Notes: generated by a model not told the origin, from the letters alone. 61,927 nucleotides of DNA from Chlamydiota bacterium (GCA_022601335.1 JAJACV010000047.1:1-61927), one strand, 5' to 3'. Positions 1 through 10,015 are shown, numbered from the stretch's first letter. Program-made: numbers and translations.

Positions 1-2469
1 CTCTAAATAGCCCTTATTAAACTCTACAGGCTTTATCTTATTTAGAAGCATTGTGAGCTGTGAAAGAGGTTTTTTCTTAGGCTGCTGATAATAACTTCGA
101 GCGAGTTTGAAAGCTTCATGGTGTTCATTTTCTCTTTGGAAATTAATAGCATCAAAACTTAGAGCAGAATGTTCATTCATTAAACAAGAGGATGGTTTCT
201 TGTTTTCTATCTTATAATTACGGTCCAAATAGGATAGTAATTCGGTAATTAGTAATGATGGAAGCTGTTCTTTATGAGTTTTTTGGCAACAGCTTAAAAA
301 ACTCAAGCTAAGGGTATCTTGAGCCAATAAAATAAGCTCTAGAAACTGATAGCGATCAAGATCAATAACTTGAGGGCAAAAACTATTTGATGTAAAGCCA
401 TCAAGAAGAGAGAGAGAGTCTTTCAATGGGTTTCTCGGAAAAGTCTCTTCATTCAAACCTAAAACATAAACAACTTTTGCCTCTCTAAAAGGCTTTGAAT
501 ATAAGGAATAAAAAGACAACGCTTCAAGTTGATGGCTATATACTTCCGTATGAAATACAGACAGATCTTTGCGCAAATAATACCAAAAAGTTGAAAAAGG
601 AAACGTTTCAGAAATAAGAGTAGGTGATAATTTAGACAGTTGCTCAATACGGTTTGTGAGAGAAAGCATATCAGAAGATTCTTCATGCTCTTTTTCAAAA
701 TAAGATTTCAAAAGGCTAATTAGGTAGCTCGCCCAATTTTGGAAAGTTGTTTTAGTCGGATCTGTTAAGGGTTCAAAATCAGAAATCAAGCTAGAAACAA
801 GCTCTAAAAAGATGTTCAAAGAAGGAATATCTGACAGACTCATTCTATTTAATGAACGAGTCAAAAAACTTGTATTATTTTCATTTGTCAAAACCTCTAC
901 GACTCGTTTGAAAAAATCAGTCCAAGAGCTTTTATGACGGAAAAAGGACATTTTATCCTCTCCATAACTCTGAGACAAAAGTTTTAGTTGATGGCCTTCA
1001 TCAAGTCCCCATTGAACATTAAGTTCTTCCACCCACCTCTTCCAGGTAGCCACCTGCTCTTGAGATAATTTAAAGCGCTTCTGGAATAAAGAGTGTTCAA
1101 AGAGTTTAAAAAGAGCTTTGGGTTCCCAACGGCTCTCATGTAATTCCATGATATATTGAAAGCCTTGTAAAAGAGAATTTTTTGCTTTAAATGGATAGTC
1201 ATGAATAACATATTCGAATGGAGAACTTTCCTCTCCAAAAAGAGATTCGATATAGGGAATATATTTTTCGATTTCAGGAACTAAAATAATGACATCACTC
1301 AAACGATAATTAGGATTGTTTAAAAACTCTTGCTTTACATTTGCAAACAAAACTTCGACTTCTCTTTGGTAACTCAATGATTTATGTATCATTATTGAAT
1401 TATCCAAGCCCACACTCAATGCTTCTTCGGGTCTTCTTAAGGTCAGTAAATCCATTTGAATATGCTTTAGTAGAGTCATTTCCTCATCAACAAATCTTGT
1501 TTCAAACTCACTTAGTTGTTCTGTATAGGCAGGTAAAGATAAAACGGGTTGAGGACACACATATTCTTCCTCTATTTGAAGCAAGGTAGATTCCTCTAAG
1601 CTCTGAAACCAGCTTCTTCCTAGTTTTCCTAGACTAGAAAGCAGCGGGTTAGAGTTTGAGAGATAACCCGATAGCTCATCTATTTCATTTAAACTCTTAC
1701 CTTTTCTTTTCAATCGCTCCATAAGAGCTCTTTTTTCAAAAGTATTTCTGGTATCTGTCCAAAATAATTTACAAGGAGAGAGTTGAAAAATATGTAGATT
1801 GATATAGGGACTGATTTTCTCAATAAGTTGATAATATAGGTCTGGAACAAAACTAAATCCAAAAAGATACATATTTACAGGTGATGACAAAGGAGAAGGA
1901 TCCAGTGTTAGTAATTGCTTCGGATAAGTTAAAAAATCTAAATGGTGATCTATTTTTTTCCAAAGAAGTTGTTGCCAATTTAAATCAATCTCTGGCTGCC
2001 AGTCTTCTTTGAGACTCTGTGAATATATACCGTACTGATTGAATAATGAGGCTAAGTTATCAGAAAAGGGAGCTAAATTTTTTATCTGTTCAGTGCTTTT
2101 GTCGTATTCAAAATATTTTAAAAGAGGCTCGTAGCATTTTTTTTCTGAGAGAGATAAACCCTCTTGATCCTTAATAATAAATTCGATTTCTTTTTCAAGT
2201 AGTAGAGCTAAATCTTGTTGAGAACGCAATTTAATTGCAGGGAAAAGAGAGGTTAAAATTTGCTTAATACCAGGTTGTAAGAAAGCAAAATCTAATCCTA
2301 AGCAAATACCCAACTCCTCCGCACACTTCTTTTTCATGTAAAATTCAGTGGCAAAACTTGGAACTAAGACCAAATGCTTTTCAAAAGGGGCATGCTGCTG
2401 ATAGCTTTTTGAAAAATGTTCAAATAAAACATGTAATCTATTACTAAAAACTAACTGCACTGGCCCCAT
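1..2469 (-). CDS. recC: RecC, exodeoxyribonuclease V gamma subunit (C-terminal end outside window)
   Basis: RecC is the subunit of the RecBCD helicase-nuclease that recognises Chi and splits the strands during double-strand break repair. The frame is open from an ATG at 2469 to the left edge (823 codons). RecC proteins are usually 1000-1100 residues, so about 200 C-terminal residues lie outside. The N-terminus (MGPVQLVFSNRLHVLFEHF) has the typical RecC opening of a short strand followed by 'SN' and a helix. Further on, a 'VLGLNEETFPR' segment matches the UvrD-like GLN-x-x-x-FPR motif of the inactive helicase domains, and many Trp/Phe-rich helices follow. It is transcribed divergently from the transporter gene starting at 2541. 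In C. trachomatis recC and the ygeD transporter are also neighbours. I spot-checked the frame at several places and saw no break. The family call is firm; start choice is fairly sure. Confidence 0.9.
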   Translation of the reverse strand, partial: MGPVQLVFSNRLHVLFEHFSKSYQQHAPFEKHLVLVPSFATEFYMKKKCAEELGICLGLDFAFLQPGIKQILTSLFPAIKLRSQQDLALLLEKEIEFIIKDQEGLSLSEKKCYEPLLKYFEYDKSTEQIKNLAPFSDNLASLFNQYGIYSQSLKEDWQPEIDLNWQQLLWKKIDHHLDFLTYPKQLLTLDPSPLSSPVNMYLFGFSFVPDLYYQLIEKISPYINLHIFQLSPCKLFWTDTRNTFEKRALMERLKRKGKSLNEIDELSGYLSNSNPLLSSLGKLGRSWFQSLEESTLLQIEEEYVCPQPVLSLPAYTEQLSEFETRFVDEEMTLLKHIQMDLLTLRRPEEALSVGLDNSIMIHKSLSYQREVEVLFANVKQEFLNNPNYRLSDVIILVPEIEKYIPYIESLFGEESSPFEYVIHDYPFKAKNSLLQGFQYIMELHESRWEPKALFKLFEHSLFQKRFKLSQEQVATWKRWVEELNVQWGLDEGHQLKLLSQSYGEDKMSFFRHKSSWTDFFKRVVEVLTNENNTSFLTRSLNRMSLSDIPSLNIFLELVSSLISDFEPLTDPTKTTFQNWASYLISLLKSYFEKEHEESSDMLSLTNRIEQLSKLSPTLISETFPFSTFWYYLRKDLSVFHTEVYSHQLEALSFYSLYSKPFREAKVVYVLGLNEETFPRNPLKDSLSLLDGFTSNSFCPQVIDLDRYQFLELILLAQDTLSLSFLSCCQKTHKEQLPSLLITELLSYLDRNYKIENKKPSSCLMNEHSALSFDAINFQRENEHHEAFKLARSYYQQPKKKPLSQLTMLLNKIKPVEFNKGYLE

Positions 2470-2540
2470 CCCTTTATTCAAGTTCCTGCTAATTTATAAC
2501 ATATTTGAGTTTAAAAAGCTCTCTTGATAGTTTGCACCTT

Positions 2541-4340
2541 ATGAACGAACAATCATCCATAGCCCGATTATTTTTTTGGAAGCGATTCTCGTCGTTTACT
2601 TATCTGAATATTACTCAGCTATTAGTTACTTTAAATGATAGCGTTTTTAGATTATTAGTAGCTTTCTCTCTCATTGAAAAACTTGGGGAGAGTCAAAGCA
2701 GTAATATTCTTTTTATTACAGGCGTTGTTTTTGTAGCTCCTTTTCTTATATTTTCAATGCCTGCTGGTGATTTAGCTGATAAATTTTCTAAGCAACAAGT
2801 TATCAAGTGGACTTTAGTCGCAGAAGTTCTTGGAATGGGGTACGGAGTCTTTGCAATGGTTGTTAACAGCGTTCCAAATATTTATGCAGCTCTATTTGTT
2901 GTCGCTCTTCAAGCTTCCATTTTTAATCCAGCGAAATATGCTATTTTGCCAGAAATAGCTAAAGAGGGAGAAATATCTAAGGTTAATGGAATTATGACTC
3001 TCTCAACGTACCTAGCTATTATTGCAGGTACATTTTTAGCTTCATTTTTTACTCAAATTACAGGAAGTAATTATACTTTTGTCGCCCTCTTTTGTCTCGG
3101 AGTTGCTTTTCTAGCTCTCTATAGCAGTCTACAAATTGAAAAAACTCCTGTCAAGAATCCAACAAAAAAAGTAAATCCTTTATTTTTAGCACAAGTTTAT
3201 AAAAGCTTAAAACTAGCAAGTAAATACCCTCATCTTCTTTTAGCAGTACTCGCCTCATCTTACTTTTTATTTACAGCCTCTTATACTCAACTAAATATGA
3301 TCCCCTTTGGGCTTCAATCCTTGCATATTACAGATGTTCAAGCGGGCTATGTCTTTTTAGCCGCAGCCTTAGGTATTGGTATTGGATCCATGGTTGTGGC
3401 GTTTGTCTCAGGAAAAAGTGTTGAGCTCGGTCTTGCAATTTTTGGAGCCTTTGGCACCTCCTTTTCATATATCATTTTGTATTTATTTTCGCAGAATATA
3501 TGGGTGGCCGTATTTATGATTTTATCTTTAGGAATACATGGGGGCCTTTATATTGTTCCTTTAGATGCCTATATACAAATAGCAAGCCCTGAGAAAGAAA
3601 GAGGTGAAATTGTTGCATCAGGTACTTTTTTAGGTTTTATAGGTGTCCTATTAGCTGCTACCTGTGTAGGTTTTTTTAGTAAAATCTTAAATCTTACTGC
3701 AGCTGAAGGCTACTTCATTGTGGGTTTACTTTCTATTGGCGTCTCTATTTCAATAATGTTTTTACTGCCGGACTATTTTACACGCTTTGTCGCTATTTCA
3801 TTTTTTAAAGGATTTTATCACATAACACCACAAAATCAACCAAAGTTAGGCTTTTATGATACGGCATTAATCATTTCGAAAAAATACAGCTTCCCCTCAA
3901 TCCTTTGTCTTCTTCAGCTTTACCCAAGAATTGCATTTATTCGTATTGTGAAAAAAGCTCCTTCTATTTTTGTGCGCCCTATTTACAGATTACTCCACAT
4001 TGTCCCTTACCCAATAAGTGATCTTTCTGCAGAGACTCCTTTATTTTTACAAAAAATTTACGATAAAAAAATGCCTATCTGCTTATTTTTAGAAGGCTCT
4101 TTAAAATTTGAATCTGATCAGAACTATGAACAAATTGTCGGTCACATTTTAGAGCAGAATACCAAACCCACTATTCCACTCTATCTAGAGGAAAGTAGGC
4201 CATCAGGAAGCCATAGTTTGTTTCACAACCTATTCAAAGCCTTTACGGTTCATACTCAAGCACATTTTGGGTCTATAACAGAAGAAAAATTAAGTTATTC
4301 AAAAGCACTAGAAAAAACTCAGGAAATTGAAAAACACTAA
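2541..4340 (+). CDS. LplT/YgeD-like MFS transporter with degenerate C-terminal acyltransferase domain
   Basis: The first ~420 residues are a major-facilitator transporter with about 12 hydrophobic helices, including an early 'NDSVFRLLVAF' segment and an MFS loop 'PAGDLADKFSKQ' typical of LplT lysophospholipid flippases. The last ~180 residues resemble the PlsC-type acyltransferase that is fused to or paired with LplT in Aas systems. However, the expected catalytic HxxxxD appears as 'KYSFPS' and the FPEGT motif as 'FLEGS', so the enzyme half looks dead. The frame is also open from a TTG at 2505, but I chose the ATG at 2541 because it begins a normal cytoplasmic N-terminus; neither has a good Shine-Dalgarno. 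The 3' end overlaps the convergent porin-like gene by 4 nt. It corresponds in position to chlamydial ygeD (CT641). Substrate is inferred to be lysophospholipid; another amphiphile is possible. Confidence 0.8.
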   Translation: MNEQSSIARLFFWKRFSSFTYLNITQLLVTLNDSVFRLLVAFSLIEKLGESQSSNILFITGVVFVAPFLIFSMPAGDLADKFSKQQVIKWTLVAEVLGMGYGVFAMVVNSVPNIYAALFVVALQASIFNPAKYAILPEIAKEGEISKVNGIMTLSTYLAIIAGTFLASFFTQITGSNYTFVALFCLGVAFLALYSSLQIEKTPVKNPTKKVNPLFLAQVYKSLKLASKYPHLLLAVLASSYFLFTASYTQLNMIPFGLQSLHITDVQAGYVFLAAALGIGIGSMVVAFVSGKSVELGLAIFGAFGTSFSYIILYLFSQNIWVAVFMILSLGIHGGLYIVPLDAYIQIASPEKERGEIVASGTFLGFIGVLLAATCVGFFSKILNLTAAEGYFIVGLLSIGVSISIMFLLPDYFTRFVAISFFKGFYHITPQNQPKLGFYDTALIISKKYSFPSILCLLQLYPRIAFIRIVKKAPSIFVRPIYRLLHIVPYPISDLSAETPLFLQKIYDKKMPICLFLEGSLKFESDQNYEQIVGHILEQNTKPTIPLYLEESRPSGSHSLFHNLFKAFTVHTQAHFGSITEEKLSYSKALEKTQEIEKH

Positions 4341-5521
4341 AATGAATAGGCTGTTGAAAGAGAAAAGGTTCTATAGTTTGATGGAAGACCCACGCCATCA
4401 TTTAAATTTACTGATCTTTGAAAGTCAGCTGTAAGCGTCAGCTTACTTGTAAGGGCATAGTTGAGCTTAATTAGATAACCCTGGTAGTTTGTATTTGAAT
4501 TCACAGCACTTAAAGAGGTCGCTTTATACAAGCTTCCTTTAGCTGCATTTCCGCGTCCAATTCCTGCAAAGTCCCACTCCGGAATTGCTTGCAGCTCACA
4601 AAACTGTAATTGCCCTTGGATAGAAAAGTCACCTGCATTTTTTATGGTTCCATACTGAGCTCCAACATAACCAGCTAAATTTAATAATTTATTGTCACTT
4701 AAAGCGTGCGCTTGAGCTCTACCATTATAAATTAAAGCCGCAAAAATTTGTATATTTGTTCCTAGCCATGCAGGAGTTCTATTCCATCCAACTAAAAATT
4801 GAGAGACTCCGTATTTGGTCGGAATATTGGTTATATTACTAGAGGGCTTTACGGTCCCCCACCAAATAAAATCATAGTCTATATAAAATCCCAAATTAGC
4901 AATATTAAACAACCTTCCTCTAATAATCCAAAAAGAGCCTGGGTTACTAGAATAAAGGCCCCCAGTAATCTGGTATTCAACTACTTTTTTCCACACGTAA
5001 AAGCCCATCAAAGTAAGACCATCACCAGACGATTTAAACATCATTTGAGAGTTATACATTTTTGTTAAGTCACGTCTACCTAGTATAGCATCGAGAGTAT
5101 GCGGACCATAAGTTACAAAATGATACCCAATAAAAGCTCTTGGCAAACTAATAGAATTAGCACTGCCCTTAAAGGTTCCTGCAGCATTTGAAAATTTTAA
5201 ACGCGTATTTGTAAAGGTTCTTCCCAAAGCATAGTTAAATTGAAGCTCTGTAGAGAGGTTGAACTGATTATTAGAAAGAGAATTGCTCAGTTCTAGTTGA
5301 TCTTGTCCACCAAGATTTTCATAAACATGAGTCCATTTAGACGATACTTGCCCAAGTATGGCATACACAGCTGGTATAACATAATTGGGCCTGTTTTGTT
5401 TTTTCAGCCAATCTTCCAACTCTCTTACTGAGTATCTATTTGTCTGTTTCAGTGTTGGAGTGAGCTGTCCTATTAAAGGAGCTGTTAAAAACAGAGTGAG
5501 TATAAGGATTCGTTTCAACAT
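4337..5521 (-). CDS. Outer-membrane beta-barrel (porin-like) protein, paralogue A
   Basis: This 394-residue protein has a signal peptide (MLKRILILTLFLTAPLIGQ), no internal hydrophobic helix, alternating aromatic/polar strands, and a C-terminal 'FSLSTAYSF' ending in Phe as in BAM-inserted outer-membrane barrels. The mature N-terminus carries a short helix 'VRELEDWLKKQNRP'. It is clearly paralogous to the next gene upstream (5621-6928): both share 'W..V.E.LGG/LGS', 'NAAGTF.G.AN.I.L.RA..GYH' and an 'LDAILGRR/LDVLVGRQ' segment, plus 'IPEWDFAGIGRGN'/'IPDWDVSGIGTGN'. The two genes run in the same direction, 99 nt apart. Channel function is an inference from architecture; it might resemble the chlamydial CT372/OprB-like porins, but I cannot show that from sequence alone. 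No homologue with known substrate is recognisable to me. Confidence 0.75.
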   Translation of the reverse strand: MLKRILILTLFLTAPLIGQLTPTLKQTNRYSVRELEDWLKKQNRPNYVIPAVYAILGQVSSKWTHVYENLGGQDQLELSNSLSNNQFNLSTELQFNYALGRTFTNTRLKFSNAAGTFKGSANSISLPRAFIGYHFVTYGPHTLDAILGRRDLTKMYNSQMMFKSSGDGLTLMGFYVWKKVVEYQITGGLYSSNPGSFWIIRGRLFNIANLGFYIDYDFIWWGTVKPSSNITNIPTKYGVSQFLVGWNRTPAWLGTNIQIFAALIYNGRAQAHALSDNKLLNLAGYVGAQYGTIKNAGDFSIQGQLQFCELQAIPEWDFAGIGRGNAAKGSLYKATSLSAVNSNTNYQGYLIKLNYALTSKLTLTADFQRSVNLNDGVGLPSNYRTFSLSTAYSF

Positions 5522-5620
5522 TTATGAGGTCTATAGTTTACAGAGGCTAAAAACTTTAAATAAAAACTATTTTTTAGTCTATTCAAGATCATGCCTTTTT
5601 TAAAGGTTTTATGAAAAAAT

Positions 5621-6928
5621 TTAGAAACCGTATATTGCTGCCAGAATAAAATTCGTATAATTTAGGGGATAACCAATCTGTTTTTCTTCTGCCAAGGCTC
5701 TTTGAAGCCGAATTTCTAGAACAAGTTCATTAGTTACCGAGTATAACAAATCTAATTCAAATCCATTATAGTTTGAATTACCATTTCCTGGAAAGTTTGT
5801 TGCACTTGAAAATTTGTTAAATCCAAACAGAGATGAGCTTGTGCTGTTACCTGTACCAATACCTGAAACATCCCAGTCAGGAATAGACAAAGCTTCTACG
5901 ACTTGCCACTGAGCTTGAAACGCCCAATCCCCAGCTCGTTCTACACTTCCAAGTTGTAAAGCAACCCAACCTGCCAAGTTTTTTTCACTACTTTTAAGCT
6001 TATTTTGCGAAAGCCTCTGAATCTCTCTTTTAGCAGCATGAGCATTCCAGAGAATCCCCCCAAAAAGTCTCACGTCAATACTAAAAACTTCAGGATTAAA
6101 AATATAACCTAATATGAACTGATTTGTAATAAAATCCCACTTAGATTTACCAACTGTAACTACCGCATTACTTGTACTATTAGTAATAGTGGTCGTTTTA
6201 CGATCTTCTTTATGCCAGTCACAAAAAGCATATTCGAAGTAAAGACCTGAATCCAGAATATCATAGAAGCCTGATTGGATAATCCAGACGGGATGATTTT
6301 CAGACTGATCCACAATGTACCCCCCACCACGAATACTTAGATCTGCAAGACCTAACATAGCCATAGCATAAGTAGCTGTAAAGCCATCAAGAGTTGAGTT
6401 AAACTGTACTTCTGAATCATACATTTCATAAGACCTTTGACGCCCTACCAGTACATCAAGCCTTTGATCACCGTCATCAAAAAGATGATACCCCATATTT
6501 GCTCGATCTAATGCAATTTGATTCGCTTCTCCATTAAAAGTTCCTCCGGCATTGTTAAATTCCAGTTTAACAGACGCCCAGCTCCTATCAGCCTTATAGT
6601 CAAAGTAGAGTCTAAAATCGATACTATATAGATTGTTGGACCACCCTCCAGGAGAATTGGATCCTGACGTTAAATCCAGACTACCTAACTTTTCATGAAC
6701 ATTTCTCCACTCAGCTGTAACATCTCCGGCAATGGAAAGATCCCCGCTTTTAGCGTTTAGAGCAACTCTTTTTGTTTTCAGCCAGTCTCTAACAGCCCAT
6801 AAATCTTTTTGGTTTACTGTATCAAGAAGATCTGTCGCTTGAGTATAGTTACTGTTTGCTGACCTGGCAAAGAGAGAGCTTGAGACTAAGCAAATAAGAG
6901 AAATGGATAAGTATTTAAAGAACCGCAT
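5621..6928 (-). CDS. Outer-membrane beta-barrel (porin-like) protein, paralogue B
   Basis: This 435-residue protein has a signal peptide ending near 'SSSLFARS' and an N-terminal helix 'LWAVRDWLKTKR'. A long series of amphipathic strands follows, ending in 'TNFILAAIYGF' with a terminal Phe. It matches the downstream neighbour (4337-5521) along the whole length, with extra loop sequence around residues 225-250 (rich in Thr/Asn) that is probably surface exposed. The pair therefore arose by tandem duplication. It starts at ATG 6928, and a 158-nt gap upstream separates it from the next gene, so this gene is the likely head of the two-gene unit. Localisation in the outer membrane is well supported; transport function and substrate are inferred only. 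Confidence 0.75.
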   Translation of the reverse strand: MRFFKYLSISLICLVSSSLFARSANSNYTQATDLLDTVNQKDLWAVRDWLKTKRVALNAKSGDLSIAGDVTAEWRNVHEKLGSLDLTSGSNSPGGWSNNLYSIDFRLYFDYKADRSWASVKLEFNNAGGTFNGEANQIALDRANMGYHLFDDGDQRLDVLVGRQRSYEMYDSEVQFNSTLDGFTATYAMAMLGLADLSIRGGGYIVDQSENHPVWIIQSGFYDILDSGLYFEYAFCDWHKEDRKTTTITNSTSNAVVTVGKSKWDFITNQFILGYIFNPEVFSIDVRLFGGILWNAHAAKREIQRLSQNKLKSSEKNLAGWVALQLGSVERAGDWAFQAQWQVVEALSIPDWDVSGIGTGNSTSSSLFGFNKFSSATNFPGNGNSNYNGFELDLLYSVTNELVLEIRLQRALAEEKQIGYPLNYTNFILAAIYGF

Positions 6929-7086
6929 TATGAATTCCCCGTTTTTATCTCACTCATTTTTTTAAATCAAACGATGAGATTGTGTTGAGCTAGAAGAAAT
7001 TTGTTAAATTAAGATAAAGATCTTATCTGACACCAATCTCTTTTTGCAATACAAAACGTGGTTCGTTTGATTAAAGAGTTGTTCGC

Positions 7087-9897
7087 TTAAAGAAATTTGA
7101 AGTGTGGTGCTGTGTATTCATGTGCATTAATTAACACAGACCACTCTGAGGCGGCTTTTGGATTAAAGAACTTTTTCCATGCTTTGATCGGAAAGCCAGA
7201 TCTTGCAATTGAATCAAAGCGCCATAGCTCCAGCTGAGAATTAGATGGGTTTACAAGAAATCCAAATTGAAATTTTGGCCAGTTTGTATCTCCAAAACAT
7301 ATGGGCTTCGGCATAGCTAACTTATTCAATCTCATTACTTCGAGTAATTTGGATTGCAAGTTTTCTTGTGTTTGCTCGTTTTCATGTAAAATAACTAATG
7401 CGGCTTTACATATGTAAAACAACTCCAAAGAACTTATCCAGGATGTTTTTTGTTGTGTGTCAGATAGTATTTCGATCACACTGTTAAGCTTGCTATCATC
7501 AATAAAATCAAGAGCGAGTCCATTAATCAATAATTTGATTGTTCCACTCACTTGGTTCGATGAAATTAGCGGAAAAAATTCATATACCCAGCCTTCTATT
7601 TTTTCGCTGTTGATCTCAAAATTATGAGGAGCTTTGCTAAGATTTTTAGTTAAAAGATCTGAAAAATTCCTTATATTAAGTGGATAATTAGGTAAAAGAA
7701 CATTTTCTTTAAACCACATAAGCAAATAAGGACTTTGGGATAGATAAGTCTCTAAAAAATGATTACATTGAGAGGGGAGAACTTCGATAGACTCTTGAAA
7801 CAGATTTTGAGGCAAAACAAATTCGTCTCTGATCCAAGTAAAGGCGTATACTTCTTTGTTCCAAAGCTCAGCTAAGGGCATTTTACCTGGGCAAAAAAGA
7901 AAAGCATGATTTGGGGAATATGAAAGAAGAGATTTATATCGATTTCTTTCGTATTTTTTTATTTCATCCTCAGGAAGCTCTCTAAGAACATCGATATAAA
8001 AAGCAAAAAGCTCTGTCTCTGTCGCAACTTTTTTGCTTTCCACTTTAAATTCTACATCTCGCTTAAAGTAGTTCTTCAAAAGTCCCGTAAGGGTTCCTCC
8101 TGAAATATATGCCCAAGGTTTATAGGGGAGAGCATCTAAGTGGCTTTCCTTGGAAATGGGATAGTTATATCGAGCACAGACTCTTCTGAAGGAATAAAGC
8201 ATAAACTCATCAGACTGTATTAATCTTATGATCTGCGTGATAATTTCTGAAATTTCTCTCTCTAAACCTTTAAATTCCTCACGAGTTATGATCTCATTTT
8301 CCACAAAGGTAAAAAAATCTTTCAAGGCGCTTTGAAACGTTTCGCTATTTGAAATAAAAGACCATAAAGAAGGGTCAGCTCTACCGTGTTTATAGACGAG
8401 TCTAAAACCTGCAGGTGAATCTTCATAAATCTCTTTTTTATAATCTTGCATTTCAGCGTCATAGAGCTCTTGAAAATATTGAGGAAACAGGCGATCAAAA
8501 CTTTTAATGATTTTAGGTAAAAACTCACCCAAGCGGTTAGTTTTTTCTATAAGAGAGTCTCTTTCGAAAAGGGAGCGGTTCAAATCTTGAATATGACTTT
8601 GGTACTCAAACCTCATCCACGAAGCCGCGTTATTGTCCTCGGCATTTACCAGTTTCCTTTCAATTGATTTAACTCTAAAGAATTCTTGTTGATACTCCTC
8701 ATCTAAACGTTCTATTTCAAGTTGGTTTGTGTTTCTATTTTCGTTTAAATATTGATAGATGGATTGCCCAATACCAAAATCTTCCTTTGAGTCAAAACCA
8801 AGACTCGCATATAAATTCCATTTGTAAAAATCCGATTTAGACTCGGCAAAAGAAGCGACTGTATATTCCCACGCTTTTAAAAGGGGATGATCTTCAATTT
8901 GTATAAGATATTGAAGACCTTTTTCAAACTCTCTCTCAATAATTTCATCACTTGTAGTGATTTTCATAGAAAAATTAGCCTTTTCAAACGAGTTGTGCTT
9001 ACTTATCTCTAAATCAACATTGTTTTTTCTCTCTTTTTTCAAAAGCATTTGCAGCAGCTTGCGAAGTGTAAAATTATGCGAATCTTTCAATCCTAATTTT
9101 TTGACATAAAGATCTTTGATTTCACTTTCGCTTAAGCACTCTTTGGTCTTAGGTTTACTAAAGTTTGCCAGTTCTCTCAACTCCAGGCGGTTCCACATTT
9201 CCTCCTTTTCTCGATAGGTAAAGGGACGGTCTATAAAGCCTTGCCCCCATGAACTACTCAGGGGAATAGACAGCTCCTCCCCGGAAAAAGTTCTTTTTAA
9301 TAACCCTATATTCAGTAAATCCTCTAGGTCTTGAAAAAATAAAGAAGGCTGCTCTTCCTGAACTAAGATGGCAGGCGCTGTAGCAAAGCACGAACCTATC
9401 GTTTGCCGTAGAGGGGTGAAGAAAGCTGACAAGCAAAGCACTTGTATATGTTTATTTTGAATGGGAGTTTTGGGGGAAAGCTGTAAACCAATACGAATAA
9501 TGGATTCCAGATGAGCATTCATCAAAGGGATTCTTAAAGAGAGGACTTGCTTTACAAGTTTCTTAGAGTTGATTAGATCTAATACCCTTCTTCTAAGAAA
9601 CTCCAAGTGCTCATTTTCAGCAGTAGCATTTTCATTTAGACTGTAGCCCCACTGCTTGAGTTCATCTAAAAACTTATCTAGGTTTTTAAGAGAGGAATCA
9701 ACTAACAATTCAGCTATTACAAGACTTCGCTGCCGAATTTGATGAGCTGAATCTTCAAAAAGAGACTGAACTGTTTGGCTACTAAAAGGGGACTTTTTAC
9801 GAATTTTACTGCATAGTTCATGAAGAAAGGAAGGTTTAAGGGAAGATACATGAATACTATCTACTGTTTTTTTTAGAAATGGATCTATATGGGTCAT
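7087..9897 (-). CDS. Large conserved chlamydial-type protein with papain-like 'GSCFA' motif
   Basis: This is a 936-residue soluble protein without signal peptide or membrane helix. I do not recognise the family. Around residue 170 it reads 'LRQTIGSCFATAPAIL', closely resembling the active-site Cys motif of papain-fold peptidases (Q..GSCWAF). Later come 'NHAFLF' (His about 664) and 'GDTNW' (Asn about 872), giving a Cys-His-Asn order as in family C1. The Cys-His spacing is much longer than in papain, so an inserted domain would be needed. Residues ~390-470 are charged and probably coiled coil. It is divergent from thrS with 118 nt between them. Possible roles are a cytosolic or secreted cysteine peptidase or transglutaminase-like enzyme. 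The catalytic assignment is a hypothesis from motif order, not a family match. Confidence 0.6.
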   Translation of the reverse strand: MTHIDPFLKKTVDSIHVSSLKPSFLHELCSKIRKKSPFSSQTVQSLFEDSAHQIRQRSLVIAELLVDSSLKNLDKFLDELKQWGYSLNENATAENEHLEFLRRRVLDLINSKKLVKQVLSLRIPLMNAHLESIIRIGLQLSPKTPIQNKHIQVLCLSAFFTPLRQTIGSCFATAPAILVQEEQPSLFFQDLEDLLNIGLLKRTFSGEELSIPLSSSWGQGFIDRPFTYREKEEMWNRLELRELANFSKPKTKECLSESEIKDLYVKKLGLKDSHNFTLRKLLQMLLKKERKNNVDLEISKHNSFEKANFSMKITTSDEIIEREFEKGLQYLIQIEDHPLLKAWEYTVASFAESKSDFYKWNLYASLGFDSKEDFGIGQSIYQYLNENRNTNQLEIERLDEEYQQEFFRVKSIERKLVNAEDNNAASWMRFEYQSHIQDLNRSLFERDSLIEKTNRLGEFLPKIIKSFDRLFPQYFQELYDAEMQDYKKEIYEDSPAGFRLVYKHGRADPSLWSFISNSETFQSALKDFFTFVENEIITREEFKGLEREISEIITQIIRLIQSDEFMLYSFRRVCARYNYPISKESHLDALPYKPWAYISGGTLTGLLKNYFKRDVEFKVESKKVATETELFAFYIDVLRELPEDEIKKYERNRYKSLLSYSPNHAFLFCPGKMPLAELWNKEVYAFTWIRDEFVLPQNLFQESIEVLPSQCNHFLETYLSQSPYLLMWFKENVLLPNYPLNIRNFSDLLTKNLSKAPHNFEINSEKIEGWVYEFFPLISSNQVSGTIKLLINGLALDFIDDSKLNSVIEILSDTQQKTSWISSLELFYICKAALVILHENEQTQENLQSKLLEVMRLNKLAMPKPICFGDTNWPKFQFGFLVNPSNSQLELWRFDSIARSGFPIKAWKKFFNPKAASEWSVLINAHEYTAPHFKFL

Positions 9898-10015
9898 AAG
9901 GAAATAAAAATAATTTTTAAACTTTTCTTTTGCGTTCTAATCTATTAAAATAACTCGTTCAGCTATTGCTATCTAATAAAATATTACTTTTTAAACGAAC
10001 TCTACACTTAGTCTT

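Noticed and set aside
4337..6928. Assignment of the two porin-like genes as OprB/AaxA arginine porins
   Set aside because: General barrel features fit but no specific OprB motif could be confirmed by eye.
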